Below are positions 46,880-57,568 of a DNA stretch of 64,000 nucleotides, piece by piece. The notes under the pieces are model-generated. The model did no database searches, had not been told where the DNA came from, and saw nothing but the letters and a program-made list of their open reading frames with translations. Position 1 is the stretch's first letter; every line of letters begins with the position of its first letter. Source of the DNA: Budorcas taxicolor (lineage: Eukaryota; Chordata; Mammalia; Artiodactyla; Bovidae). Location of the stretch: the NCBI RefSeq assembly GCF_023091745.1, contig NC_068920.1, forward strand, positions 144,715,122 through 144,779,121, written 5' to 3'. The position numbers and the translations under genes are program-made.

Positions 46880-47041
46880 GACCCCTGCACATACACTGGT
46901 CACATGTCTGTTCTTGACCTTCATGGTCCATCAAGACTTGCTTTCACTCTTGCTTATGGCTCTGACCTGGACTATATATTATGATCCTAAGTCTTCCTTG
47001 ACCATGTTTTGTAGCAATATGTTGACTGCTTTTTACCTAGA
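46880..47041 (+). repeat. Unrecognised dispersed repeat, copy 1
   Basis: Shares ordered strings with 49427-49600: 'ggtcacatg', 'gacttgctttc', 'ttatggctctg', 'cttccttgac' and 'atgttttg'. It lies upstream of the 69-bp array. I cannot name the family. Confidence 0.6.
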
Positions 47042-47065
47042 TTCTTTGGGTGGCCATTCAGGCAT

Positions 47066-47635
47066 TAGCAGGCATTTGGTCATGTCCAAAAAGTCCCTAA
47101 GAACATTTGGTAGATGCCAATGTGGCTTCCCCAGTGGCTTGGTGGGTAAAGAATCTGACCGCAGTGCAGGAAACACGGGAGATGAGAATTCGATTCCCAG
47201 GTTGGGAAGATCCCCTGGAGGATGAAATGGCAACCCAGTTCAGTATCCTTGCCTAAAGAATCGCATGGACAGAGTAGCCTGGCCGAGCTACAGTCCAAAC
47301 AGTTGCAAATAGTTGGACATGACTGAGAGGCTAAACACACAACATACAAAAGGTCCTCGATATTTGGTCATATATGATCCTGCCTGAAACATCCACAAAA
47401 GCATTCAATCTGTGCCAAAAGGTCCTTGATATTTGATTATATTTCTTCCTGTCCAAAATGTTCATGAAGACACTTGATCCATGCCAAAAAGTCTGTGACA
47501 TTTTGTCTTGACCAAGACCACTTCACATGAACCAAATATGCCCATGGACATTTTAAATAGGATCAAATTTCAAGGACCTTTTGGCATGGACCAAATGTCT
47601 TATGGATATTTGGACAGGCCAAATGTCCTGCAAGG
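47066..47635. repeat. 69-bp-period array with inverted half, split by a SINE
   Basis: A unit of the form TGCCAAAAGGTCCTTGATAT... recurs with 'caaaa' at 47347, 47416 and 47485, a spacing of exactly 69 bases. A further partial unit lies at 47066-47122, left of a Bov-tA insertion. At 47571-47586 the same motif appears inverted ('caaggaccttttggca'), and the inverted copy extends over about 47523-47633. The two halves could therefore fold on each other around 47505-47522. The units are diverged from one another. I do not recognise the family. Confidence 0.7.
47124..47342 (+). mobile_element. Bov-tA SINE inside the 69-bp array
   Basis: Plus-strand head ('cttccccagtggcttggtgg') and body. It separates the first array unit from the rest. 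Confidence 0.93.
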
Positions 47636-48186
47636 CCACTGAAGGGTTTTAGACAGTCTCATGGGGCTCTAAACCTAGCCAAGACATGCAAGGCATGTCC
47701 ACTGGCCTTTTGCTCAAGTGGAACCAAGCCTTCATGGTTAACTGTAAATCCAGGCATGGTATTTCAGCATTTGAGACTGACTTTTTCTTTTCCTTCCCAG
47801 CCTCTAATGCAACTGTTTTCTATCTCTTCTTTACCGTACTAGTTCTAACAAATAGCCACAAGATGAATGAGCATCTGTGTTTCTCTTTGTGCTTCTCGTC
47901 CTCTGGGGAGGATGCTAACAAGCAGTGGAATGCAGAGACAAGGGTAGCAGGGGAGAGGATGAGTAGAAGCCTGCATCCTGAATTATTACCAGTTGTCAAA
48001 AAATCAGTAAACTGCTGAAGAACTGGGGCTCATAGCATCTCTCTATCCAGAACAGGGTTTGTTGCATGAGAGTTAAGTCTCCCAATTAATTACCATTTTC
48101 TTCTAAATCTTTTTGGGGAAACAGAAACATGTTTTACATTTTATTTATGTTTCTTTTCTAATGTGGGGGAAAATGTGAGGATTTCA
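47636..48186. other. No gene seen
   Basis: The frame 47686-48018 (110 codons) contains a short hydrophobic run but no signal that it is a gene. Confidence 0.4.
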
Positions 48187-48400
48187 GGGAGTCCCAGGTG
48201 GCTCAGTGGTAAAGAATCTGCCTGCCGGTGCTAGAGATGCAGGAGACACAGGTTTGATCTCTCGGCCAGGAAGATCCCCTAAAGCAGGAAATGGCTACCC
48301 ACTCCAATATTCCTGCCTGGAAAATTCCATGGACAGATGAGCCTGGCAGGCTACAGTCCATGGAGTTGCAAAGAGTCAGACACAACTGAATGACTGAGTA
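48187..48400 (+). mobile_element. Bov-tA SINE
   Basis: Head 'gtcccaggtggctcagtggt', body, tail near 'actgaatgactgagtaccta'. Confidence 0.93.
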
Positions 48401-48879
48401 CCTACGCACCATGCACATAATCATTTAAATATGGGTTTGTTGTCACCTCTTAGGAAAGTCCTTCAAACTCTTGTCAAAATACCCATTACCCAAGAGCAAG
48501 TACATTTTCCTCTCTGTCATCCTTGTGTTGTCAAACTTTGATCTATCCTTTTCTTACATGGTGCTTTTACAACTTTCAGAATACCTTGTAAATAATCCAA
48601 ATAGATGTGCAGAAAGCAGGTCAGCCGTTCCTGTCAGTGTGGCACCAGGCAGCCCCCAAGAGGAAAATGCTCATTAGCGGTTATTACTCTGATGACATCA
48701 CCAGAAATTTGCCTCATTCACTTGCTCACATGTTGTAATTTTGCTTGGAAAATGCTGCACAGAAAGAGTTATGGGCAAGAGCTTTGAACTGCCACATCTC
48801 AAGTCATCTTACAAGTTAACCCTTCCAAAACTGATCACTTCCTGCCAGCCTACCCCTTGAGGGAATGCCTGCATACATT

Positions 48880-49190
48880 TCTTCGGAGTATAAATTGCTA
48901 AAAGTGAAATTGCCCAATCAAAGGTTATGTATATGTTAAGTTTTAGGTGATTGTGCCTGAAAATTTTCTAAACTAATTGCACAGATTCATACTTCTACAA
49001 GCAATGTTGAGAGCTGTTACACTCCCTCACCGCCAGTAAGCCTTGATGGGTTTGTTTGGTTTTGTTTTCTCTTTCTTTTCTTCAGCCTTTCAGTTAATGG
49101 TGGCTAATTATGGCCTTCAGGAGCAGTTTTTGATTATTGTGATACTGAACAATTTCTGTCCATTTAAAAAAAGTGTATTTTCTGTACTGG
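48880..49190 (-). mobile_element. Old L1 fragment
   Basis: 'agtgaaattgcccaatcaaa', 'ggttatgtatatgttaagtt' and 'cttctacaagcaatgttgag' read as an old mammalian L1 3' region on the minus strand. Confidence 0.5.
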
Positions 49191-49426
49191 TGTGAAGAAA
49201 GGAATAGACAAACCTTTTTCAATTCTTGTCATGAAGTACAACTAATACCAACATAAGTGGAAAGGAGAGTTATGAAAATAAGATCAGAATTCAATGAAAT
49301 AGAAAGCAGATCAAAATAGGAGAACAAAGTTGACATTTTTGTGAAGATTTATAAAATTAATAAATTCTCAAAAAGAAATTGTTGAAGACACACATGCAAA
49401 ACACCATAAATTTCCAAATAACAGTC

Positions 49427-49600
49427 CCCATGGGACTGCACAGGTCACATGCTTGCTCTTGACTTTCACAGTCAATTGCGACTTGCTTTCTCTCCAGTTT
49501 ATGGCTCTGCCCTTACATCTCCAACCCAAGGTTACCTATTATGTGTCTTTGATCTTCCTTGACTATGTTTTGCAGCAGCATGTGGACCACATTTTATCCA
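49427..49600 (+). repeat. Unrecognised dispersed repeat, copy 2
   Basis: Partner of 46880-47041, same orientation, about 2.55 kb away. The shared segments are separated by small indels. Confidence 0.6.
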
Positions 49601-51181
49601 TTTTCTCTGGCTAACCCAAAGAAGCTTAACAGTCCTTAACAAGATCATAAGAAAATACAGAGCCTACAGATGTTAAAATAAATAAAAATATTTTTTGTGT
49701 CATTAACATGTTTGGGTTTATCGTATCTTTTTTGTAATGGATTTTGGTCATATATATGTTCTTAGAAATTCATCTTATGAGGGGATCACAATTTATGTAC
49801 AGAGTTTAATGACACACTTTGGCACCAAGGAGCAATACTGAATATGTGTTTTCCCTTTAACTGAGCAATTTCATCTGATTCAGAATGATCTACTGGTAAA
49901 GGTGAACAAAGAGGGCATTTGGCAAGAAATGCATCTTGCATGATTTTGTTTCTACAAATGTTAAAAGACCTCATGATTTCAAATATACTTCCCAAATATG
50001 CATGTATATGTTGTTCATGGGAAAACATGCTGTTTTAGAAGTTGGCTCAAAAGGTAGTTATTGATTTCATGATAGTGACTGCCTCAGAGAAGCGGGCAAG
50101 GAAAGAAAACGAACAAAGAGCTAATAAGAACTTATATCTGTGATGCTTTATTTCATTCTTTAAACACACCTAGAAATAAATACAAATAATGTGAAAAACT
50201 CATCAATTCAGAATAATAGGTGCATAGTAGCTGCTTAACTTATTCCAAATATCAGTCTGTATTTCCAATTTTTTTTTTCCTCAAAAAAGCAAACAAGATA
50301 AAAAAGAAAGAAGAATATTACTCCCTCTGCATCTCACAACCTCCACACTTTCCTGCTGTTCACAGCTTGTCACACACACCTTCCTCCCTTCCTCCATACA
50401 TGTACAAATGTACATTTCAGCTCTTCCAGAAATGATGAGTTATAAGAAACGGTAGATTGGTCTTCAATTTGCATTTTAAAATAGTTTGCCTTTTGTTAGT
50501 TCTCCTCCTGTTTACCTTCATACAAATTTTTTTTCTCATAAACCTTCCCTCTCTTGACTTTTCACTATGATAAAGGAAAATAGGAAACTTACAAATTCTC
50601 CTCTCCCTCCCTACTTCCTGATATTTGTTACAAAACACTTTCCATGCTCCATCATAGTTACATAGTTATTTTTCTTCATGAAAAAAAACCCTTAATTTCT
50701 CCTAAATTTTATAATCTCATGTATATTTTAGGTAGCCATAATTGCCTCAATTATTTCACCAGAGTTTTATATTTGAATAGTTTAGTATTCATTGCCAGTC
50801 TTTTCCTATCAGGCCTTTCTATTTTGTGAGTTTGATTTGTTTTTTAAACTCTGTAAATTGCTTGTTTTTTTTTCAGGGAGCTTTCTCAAGAAGGTTTTAG
50901 TTTCTGTATCCTATGATTTTTCAGAATGCCTGTTGATTTTCTTTGTACCTGAATGACTCTTAGGTTGTCGATAACATTTCTGAATCATACAGTTTCTTAC
51001 TCTTCCTGCCTCTGTTGACGTTCCCGCATCATCTTCTAATAATGATATGTAGATGTCTGAATTCAATGTGATTCTTCTCTTATTTCTTGTCCTCAAATGT
51101 TCAGGGACTTTGCCAAGATCCAAACAAAAGCAAGTAATTATAAAGAATATCCTCCATTCCTAAGTACATTATATGTTAACT
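49601..51181. other. No gene seen; AT-rich unique sequence
   Basis: About 1.6 kb of AT-rich DNA without recognisable repeats. The longest frames are about 80 codons or less and occur on both strands. Confidence 0.4.
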
Positions 51182-51193
51182 CATATAATTCTC

Positions 51194-51459
51194 TGCTACT
51201 GCTAAGTCGCTTCAGTCGTGTCCAACTCTGTGTGACCCCATAGACGGCAGCCCACTAGGCTCCCCCGTCCCTGGGATTCTCCAGGCAGGAACACTGGAGT
51301 GGGTTGCCATTTCCTTCTCCAATGCATGAAAGTGATAAGTGAAAGGGAAGTTGCTCAGTTTGACTGTTAACGACCCCATGGACTGCAGACCACCAGGGTC
51401 CTCCATTCATGGGATTTGCCAGGCAAGAGTACTGGAGTGGGGTGCCATTGCCTTCTCCA
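51194..51459 (-). mobile_element. BOV-A2 dimeric SINE with 12-bp target duplication
   Basis: Minus-strand dimer. 'catataattctc' flanks at 51182-51193 and 51460-51471. About a dozen bases in the second monomer (near 51359-51370) are lost compared with other copies in this window. Confidence 0.95.
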
Positions 51460-51471
51460 CATATAATTCTC

Positions 51472-52073
51472 ACTCAGAGCAAATTATGAAGCTGGTGTTT
51501 TTCATATTCCCATTTTACAGATTAGACATCAATTTGAGAAACCTTCCCAGAATCATGTAGCTGCTCATGGATAGAGCTAGGATTCAGGTCAGTCAGTCAC
51601 TTAACCTTGGTATAGATAGTTCTCATATTTGAAGATTAAGTGACTTTTTCTTTTCAGGAATATTTCTATCTCTGAGGGTTCCTATGTTGTTCTTTTATTT
51701 CAAGGACACAGATGTCCACAGATGGCTTCTTCGATGTATAACTCCCACATCTATCATTACTGTCATCGCTATAATACTGTCCTGCTATGCTGTCCAATGT
51801 CCATCTTTGTGATGATCTCAGTTCTCTCCTCAATCACAGACATGATTTCCAGTTAGAACTCACTCTTTTCCCCATCCCCTGATGTATGTTTATTAAAGCT
51901 ATAGTGATGTTTTTTGATATTCAACTTCATTTCTCAGTTTTTACAAATTAGCTTGACAATCTTAATATTTTAGACTTTAATTTTTCTTGGTATCAACTGG
52001 TTCATCTTCATATTAGCATCCTCTTTTAGTAAGTGGATGAAGTGTTTATACAAATATGTATTCTGTTACTTGG
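51472..52073. other. No gene seen; one MIR-like segment
   Basis: Minus-strand MIR-like text at about 51510-51600 ('ttttacagattagacatcaa', 'gatagagctaggattcagg'). The rest is unique. Confidence 0.45.
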
Positions 52074-52283
52074 GCGTCCCTGGTGGCTCAGATGGTAAAA
52101 GAGTTTGCCTGTAATGCAGGAGACCCTGGTTCGAACCCTGGGTTGGGAAGATTCCCTTGGAGAAGGAAATGGCAACCCACTCTAGTACCCTTGCTTGGAA
52201 AATCTCATGGACAAAGGAGCCTGGTAGGCTACAGTCCATGGGGCTGCAAAGAGTCAGACACGACTGAGTGACTTCACTTTCTG
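52074..52283 (+). mobile_element. Bov-tA SINE
   Basis: Head 'cgtccctggtggctcagatg', body, tail 'gactgagtgacttcactttc'. 'ttacttgg' on both sides (52066-52073 and about 52290-52297) suggests the target site. Confidence 0.94.
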
Positions 52284-52829
52284 TTCTATTACTTGGAGTA
52301 TACTTCCTTCCAGAAGATACTCTTCTACTTTTCTTATTTCTTCTCTGTTTTATTTTTGTTTGTGATTTTTAATGGCATCATGGCATATATTTTTCATTTT
52401 AGTCATCTTTCACATTGGTTACACTCTCTGGACACTTTGTTCAAATATAGACTATGCCGATTCTTCTTGATATCTTTCCTGACTTAGTGGAAGTGTGTTA
52501 GTGTCTTCTCCTGGAGGTTCCCTCTGGGAACTGGCTATTACTGGTGTTTGTTTTCTTAAGGAGCTTCAGATGCAATTGTGACTGTTTTGATTGATGGCTG
52601 TTTCCTTACAATTTCATATAACTGCATTATTATAGTAGAGTTTCTGCTGACTAGTCCAGGGTGTATCGTTCTTATGTGGGCAGAGAAGTTGATGTTTATG
52701 TTGGATGGTTCTCCGCATACAGACACAGGCTGACATATATCACAGCTTCATCTCACTGTTCTCTTTTCCTCCCAACCAGAGTATAGGAACATAGGACTTT
52801 TACTGTTTGGACAAGAATGATGGTATCAC
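52284..52829. other. No gene seen; unique sequence
   Basis: No supported feature. Confidence 0.45.
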
Positions 52830-53040
52830 GTGTGCAAGCTCAGTCATGTCGACCCTTTGTGGCCCCATGGACTATAGTCTGCCAGGCTCCTCTGTCCACG
52901 GAATTATTCAGGCAAGAATACTGGAGCAGGCTGCCATGCCCTCCTCCAGGGGATCTTCCCAACCCTGGGATCGAACCCTCATCTCTTGCATCTCCTGCAT
53001 TAGCTGGCGGGTTCCTTACCACTAGCACCACCCGGGAAGC
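52830..53040 (-). mobile_element. Bov-tA SINE
   Basis: Minus-strand copy, head at 'ctagcaccacccgggaagct', with the reverse of the B box ('gggatcgaacc') intact. Confidence 0.93.
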
Positions 53041-53702
53041 TGTTGGAAAAAAGACCAGGCAGAACTCCTTATTCTACCTCCTTCTGCACGCTTTCCTTTC
53101 CCAAAGGACAGCCAAATCCTAACAGGGTTTGTCGTATTTTATTGTTGTTTGTAGCAGAAATAGTTATGATCAGTCTGTTTCTATGCCTGCCTCCTCTAAG
53201 TTTAAGAAAAAATTGATGGGAAATAAGTTGTTGCCTTCTTTGGAAACTTTCCCACCTGTGGTGCTGAGAAAAGGCTTTTAATTTGGAGAAGATATTCACA
53301 AAATTACTCCAGATGGCCTTCCATATTGGAAGAAATAAAGACAATATTGCAGGATTTTGACTGTATGTGTCCTTTATTTTCAAAATCACTCTGTCATTCT
53401 GTTTCAAGATTATCGTCTTCAAAATGAGTAACAATAAACTATGTGCCGCTTATTTTTGTATACTTGTGAAGAACTATTTATTTGTTTGAACCTTTGTTTT
53501 GTACTGGGATATAGCCAATTAACAATATTGTAATAGTTTCAGGTGAATAGCTGGTGTCCAGCTGAGCTGGGAAGAGATGAATATCCGGGACTTGTGACAG
53601 CTAGAGCTCCCTAGACATCTCTCTCTCTATTACTAAGTGGTCCTGTCATGGAGTTTCTCCAGCATTGTGACTTTGAGGGCCACGCAGTCCTTCCCAGTTT
53701 CA
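53041..53702. other. Unique sequence with a short L1 tail
   Basis: A minus-strand L1 tail piece at about 53495-53560 ('gggatatagccaattaacaa', 'tttcaggtgaatag'). Otherwise nothing recognised. Confidence 0.5.
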
Positions 53703-54216
53703 GTTCAGTTCAGTTCAGTTCAGTTCAGTCGCTCAGTTGTGTCCAACTCTTTGAGACCCCATGAAGCACAGCATGCCAGGCCTCCCTGTCCATCACCATC
53801 TCCCAGAGTTCACTCAAACTCACGTCCATCAAGTTGGTGATGCCATCCAGCCATCTCATCCTCTGTCGTCCCTTTCTCCTCCTGCCCCCAATCCCTCCCA
53901 GCATCAGAGTCTTTTCCAATGAGTCAACTCTTTGCATGAGGTGACCAAAGTACTAGAGTTTCAGCTTTAGCATCATTCTTTCCAAAGAAATCCCAGGGTT
54001 GATCTCCTTCAGAGTGGACTGGTTGGATCTCCTTGAAGTCCAAGGGACTCTCAATAGTCTTCTCCAACACCACAGTTCAAAAGCATCAATTCTTCGGTGC
54101 TCAGCCTTCTTCACAGTCCAACTCTCACATCCATACATGACCACAGGAAAAACCATAGCCTTGACTAGACGAACCTTTGTTGGCAAAGTAGTGTATCTGC
54201 TTTTCAATGCAATATG
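53703..54216 (-). mobile_element. BovB 3' part with (TTCAG)n end and 11-bp target duplication
   Basis: Minus-strand BovB beginning with a run of about six CAGTT pentamers, then the C-terminal coding region. 'tcccagtttca' at 53692-53702 and 'tcccagtttca' at 54217-54227 are the target duplication. Frames across it are fragments of the C terminus. Confidence 0.95.
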
Positions 54217-54227
54217 TCCCAGTTTCA

Positions 54228-54611
54228 AGGGGACAGTAAATAGACACCACTTCTTAACTGGGGCATTGCAAAGTTCTTGAAGAGTGTATTGGACCGTACC
54301 TAATAGTGTGATCTGTCCACCTGGCCTTTTTAGCATGCAGGCTTCAGGAGAGCTGAAATTCTTATACAGTGGATCCAAAGTGAATTTGCCAAGAGAAGTA
54401 GAGACAGAAAGAGAGGCAGAATCTCTACTCCTCTTCTAATCTAACTTCCAGACTCCCACATGTCACTTCCACCATCTTCCATTGTTGGGCCAGCCTTAAA
54501 CACCTGCCAAGACCCAAGGTGATGTGGCTCTATTTCTTGATATGAGGAAGAACATGCAAGACCAGTATCATGCGAGGCCAAATCATGTGGCCATTTCTGG
54601 AGAATATAGGG
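54228..54611. other. No gene seen
   Basis: Unrecognised sequence between a BovB and a SINE. Confidence 0.4.
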
Positions 54612-54803
54612 CAGTGCAAGTCATTCAGTCGTATCCAACTCTTTGCGACCCCATGGACTGTAGAGTCCACGGAATTCGCCAAGCCAGAATACTGGAGCGG
54701 GTAGCCTTTCCCTTCTCTGGGGGATCTTCCCAACTCAGGGATCAAACCCAGGTCTCCTGCATTGCAGGCGGATTCTTTATCAACTGAGCTATCAGGGAAG
54801 CCC
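54612..54803 (-). mobile_element. Bov-tA SINE
   Basis: Minus-strand copy, head 'caactgagctatcagggaag', slightly shortened in the body ('gactgtagagtccacgg'). Confidence 0.93.
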
Positions 54804-54811
54804 TTGGAGGG

Positions 54812-55103
54812 AATTCAGTTCAGTTAGTCGCTCAGTCATGTCCGACTGTTTGTGACTCCATGAATCTCAGCACGCCAGGCCTCCCTGTCCATCACCATCT
54901 CCCAGAGTTCACTCAAACTCACGTCCATCGAGTCAGTGATGCCATCCAGCCATCTCATCCTCGGTCGTCCCCTTCTCCTCCTGCCCCCAATCCCTCTCAG
55001 CATCAGAGTCTTTTCCAATGAGTCAGCTCTTCACATGAGGTGGCCAAAGTACTGGAGTTTCAGCTTTAGCATCATTCCTTCCAAAGAACACCCAGGACTG
55101 ATC
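54812..55103 (-). mobile_element. BovB 3' tail, right half of a 5'-inverted copy
   Basis: About 290 bases of minus-strand BovB 3' end. At 55103 the sequence switches directly to plus-strand BovB endonuclease sequence. Confidence 0.92.
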
Positions 55104-55790
55104 AAGGCAAATTGGAAGTGGTCAAAACAAGAGATGGCAAGAGTGAACATTGACATTCTACGAATCAGCAACTAAAATGGACTGGAATGACTGAATTTAA
55201 CTCAGATAACCATTATATCTACTACTGTGGGCAGGAATCCCTTAGAAGAAATGGAGTAGCCATCATGGTCAACAAAAGAGTCTGAAATGCAGTACTTGGA
55301 TGCAATCTCAAAAATGACAGAATGATCTCTGTTCATTTCCAAGGCAAACCATTTAATATCACAGTAATCCAAGTCTATGCCCCAACCAGTAACGCTGAAG
55401 AAGCTGAAGTTGAACGGTTCTATGAAGACCTACAAGACCTTTTAGAACTAACACCCAAAAAAGATGTCCTTTTCATTATAGGGGACTGGAATGCAAAAGT
55501 AGGAAGTCAAGAAACACCTGGAGTAATGGGCAAATTTGGCCTTGGAGTATGGAATGAAGCAGGGCAAAGAATAATAGAGTTTTACCAAGAAAATGCACTG
55601 GTCACAGCAAACACCCTCTTTCAACAACACAAGAGAAGACTCTACACATGGACATCACCAGATAGTCAACACCAAAATCAGATTGATTATATTCTTTGCA
55701 GCCAAAGATGGAGAACCTCTATACAGTCAGCAAAAACAAGACCGGGAGCTGACTGTGGCTCAGAACATGAACTCCTTATTGGAGAGTATC
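55104..55790 (+). mobile_element. BovB endonuclease domain, inverted relative to its tail
   Basis: Plus-strand N-terminal BovB coding region. The frame 55322-55924 contains G-D-W-N at residues 54-57, I-D-Y-I-L at 121-125 and S-E-H at 147-149, where other copies in this window have S-D-H. APE-type endonucleases cut target DNA to prime reverse transcription. This copy has a stop just upstream (near 55285) and runs at its C terminus into an unrelated antisense BovB tail, so it is a fragment, not a gene. Confidence 0.93.
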
Positions 55791-56372
55791 AATTCAGTTC
55801 AGTTCAGTTCAGTCGCTCAGTCGTGTCTGACTCTTTGCGACCCCATGAATCACATCACGCCAGGCCTCCCTGTCCATCACCATCTCCTGGAGTTCACTCA
55901 AACTCACATCTATCGAGTCAGTGATGCCATCCAGCCATCTCATCCTCGGTCGTCCCCTTCTCCTCCTGCCCCCAATCCCTCCCAGCATCAGGGTCTTTTC
56001 CAATAAGTCAGCTCTTCACATGAGGTGGCCAGAGTATTGGAGTTTCAGCCTCAGCATCATTCCTTCAAAGGTTGATCTCCTTTAGAATGGACTGGTTGGA
56101 TCTCCTTGCAGTCCAAGGGACTCTCAAGAGTCTTCTCCAATACCACAGTTCAAAAGCATCAATTCTTCGGCGCTCAGCTTTCTTCACAGTCCAACTCTCA
56201 CATCCATACATGATCACTGGAAAAACCATAGCCTTGACTAGATGGACCTTTGTTGGCAAAGTAATGTCTCTGCTTTTGAATATGCTATCTAGGTTGGTCA
56301 TAACTTTTCTTCCAAGGAGTAAGCGTCTTTTAATTTCATGGCTGAAGTCACCATCTGCAGTGATTTTGGAGG
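55791..56372 (-). mobile_element. BovB 3' part, third piece of the cluster
   Basis: Starts with about four CAGTT pentamers and runs through the C-terminal coding region to 'gcagtgattttggag'. It has its own 3' end, so it is a separate insertion from the 5'-inverted copy beside it. Confidence 0.94.
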
Positions 56373-57389
56373 GTATAATCCACCACAAACTTCAGGAATT
56401 CAATTGCTTTTTTTTTTTCCAGAAGTAAAGCACCGGGGCAGAAGTAGATTGAAAGTGAGAATGGGGACGGTATGTGAACCGCATCCAGAAAGATAAAGAT
56501 AAGCTTGAGACCTCTCAGAAGGGAGTCAGAAACTCCAGGCCAGGTTATTACAGCTGTAAAGCTTTCAAAAGTTTCTAAATCTCAGACGCTTCCTCTGTGT
56601 GTTGCCGTTGCTGACAACCCTCAGACGTGACTTCAGGAGAGACGAGGAAGAGCTGTCAGCTGTTGACCGATTTCATGCTACCGCTATTTATAGAGCTAGA
56701 TCCTCGAAGGAGAGCCCAAGGGATGTCTGGTCTCCAAGGCAGTGCAAAGAGCAAACTCCTTGATCATGCAGCAAAGAATCACAGTGCAGGACTGCAGACA
56801 GTCAGGACAGACGTGCAACCACGAAGTGGCAACTGGTGGTGCAGGCTTTGCCTTTGGACTGTTTAATCTTCACAGCAACCCCAGGAGAAACTTTTTGTGG
56901 CATAGATGAGAAAACTGAGGCTCCTGTGTTTGAACAACTTCACATAACTACAAAGCAGAAAACCAGAACACGACACCACACAAGTCTGTCCCAGAAGGCT
57001 GCAATCTTTCACAGCGGTGCCGGCACAGGGGTCCAGGAGACCACAGCCTCTCCACTCTTCAAGGGCAGATTCTTCCTCCCTCCCTGGGCACAAGAAAGAG
57101 GACACCAATAAAGATGCAGAGAGGCTGGTCTGAGGGCAGGGACATTGCTCCTTTCTTCACAAAGCACTTACAAATAGAGCCAAATCCTTTCCAATCCTTT
57201 TTCTGTAATCCGGGAGAAGGTGGTTTCTGCTGTTGGTTAGTTTATTTCTGGTTAGTAAAATCCTGTTATTGATTACTCTAAAGGAATGGAAATAGTCCAT
57301 CAGTGACTCTTGCACCTCTAACCTCTGCTAAGCTCTTCAACTTCTATATTTATTAATAACATTTTACAGCATCTATTTAAGGTAGTGTG
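56373..57389. other. No gene seen; one MIR-like segment
   Basis: Minus-strand MIR-like text at about 56860-56960 ('catagatgagaaaactgagg'). Frames 56627-57111 (79-91 codons, both strands) are unsupported. Confidence 0.45.
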
Positions 57390-57568
57390 CATCCCAGCTG
57401 GCTCAGTGGTAAAGAATCTGCCTGTTAATGAAGGAGATGCAAGAGACGAGGGTTCGATCCCTGGGTTGGAAAGATTCCCTGGAGGAGGAAATGGCAACCC
57501 ACTCCAGTATTCTTGCCTGCAAAATTCCATGGACAGAGGAGGCTGGTCGGCTACAGTCCATGGAGTTG
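57390..57568 (+). mobile_element. Bov-tA SINE, 3'-shortened
   Basis: Head 'cccagctggctcagtggtaa', body ending early at 'cagtccatggagttg', without the 'agagtc...actga' end. Confidence 0.9.

Noticed and set aside
47347..47553. CRISPR-like array (regular 69-bp spacing)
   Set aside because: The units are diverged throughout, with no conserved repeat/variable spacer alternation, the array is partly inverted, and the genome is mammalian.
55322..55924. 200-codon frame as an endonuclease gene
   Set aside because: It is a BovB N-terminal fragment fused to antisense BovB sequence, with an upstream stop and S-E-H in place of S-D-H.
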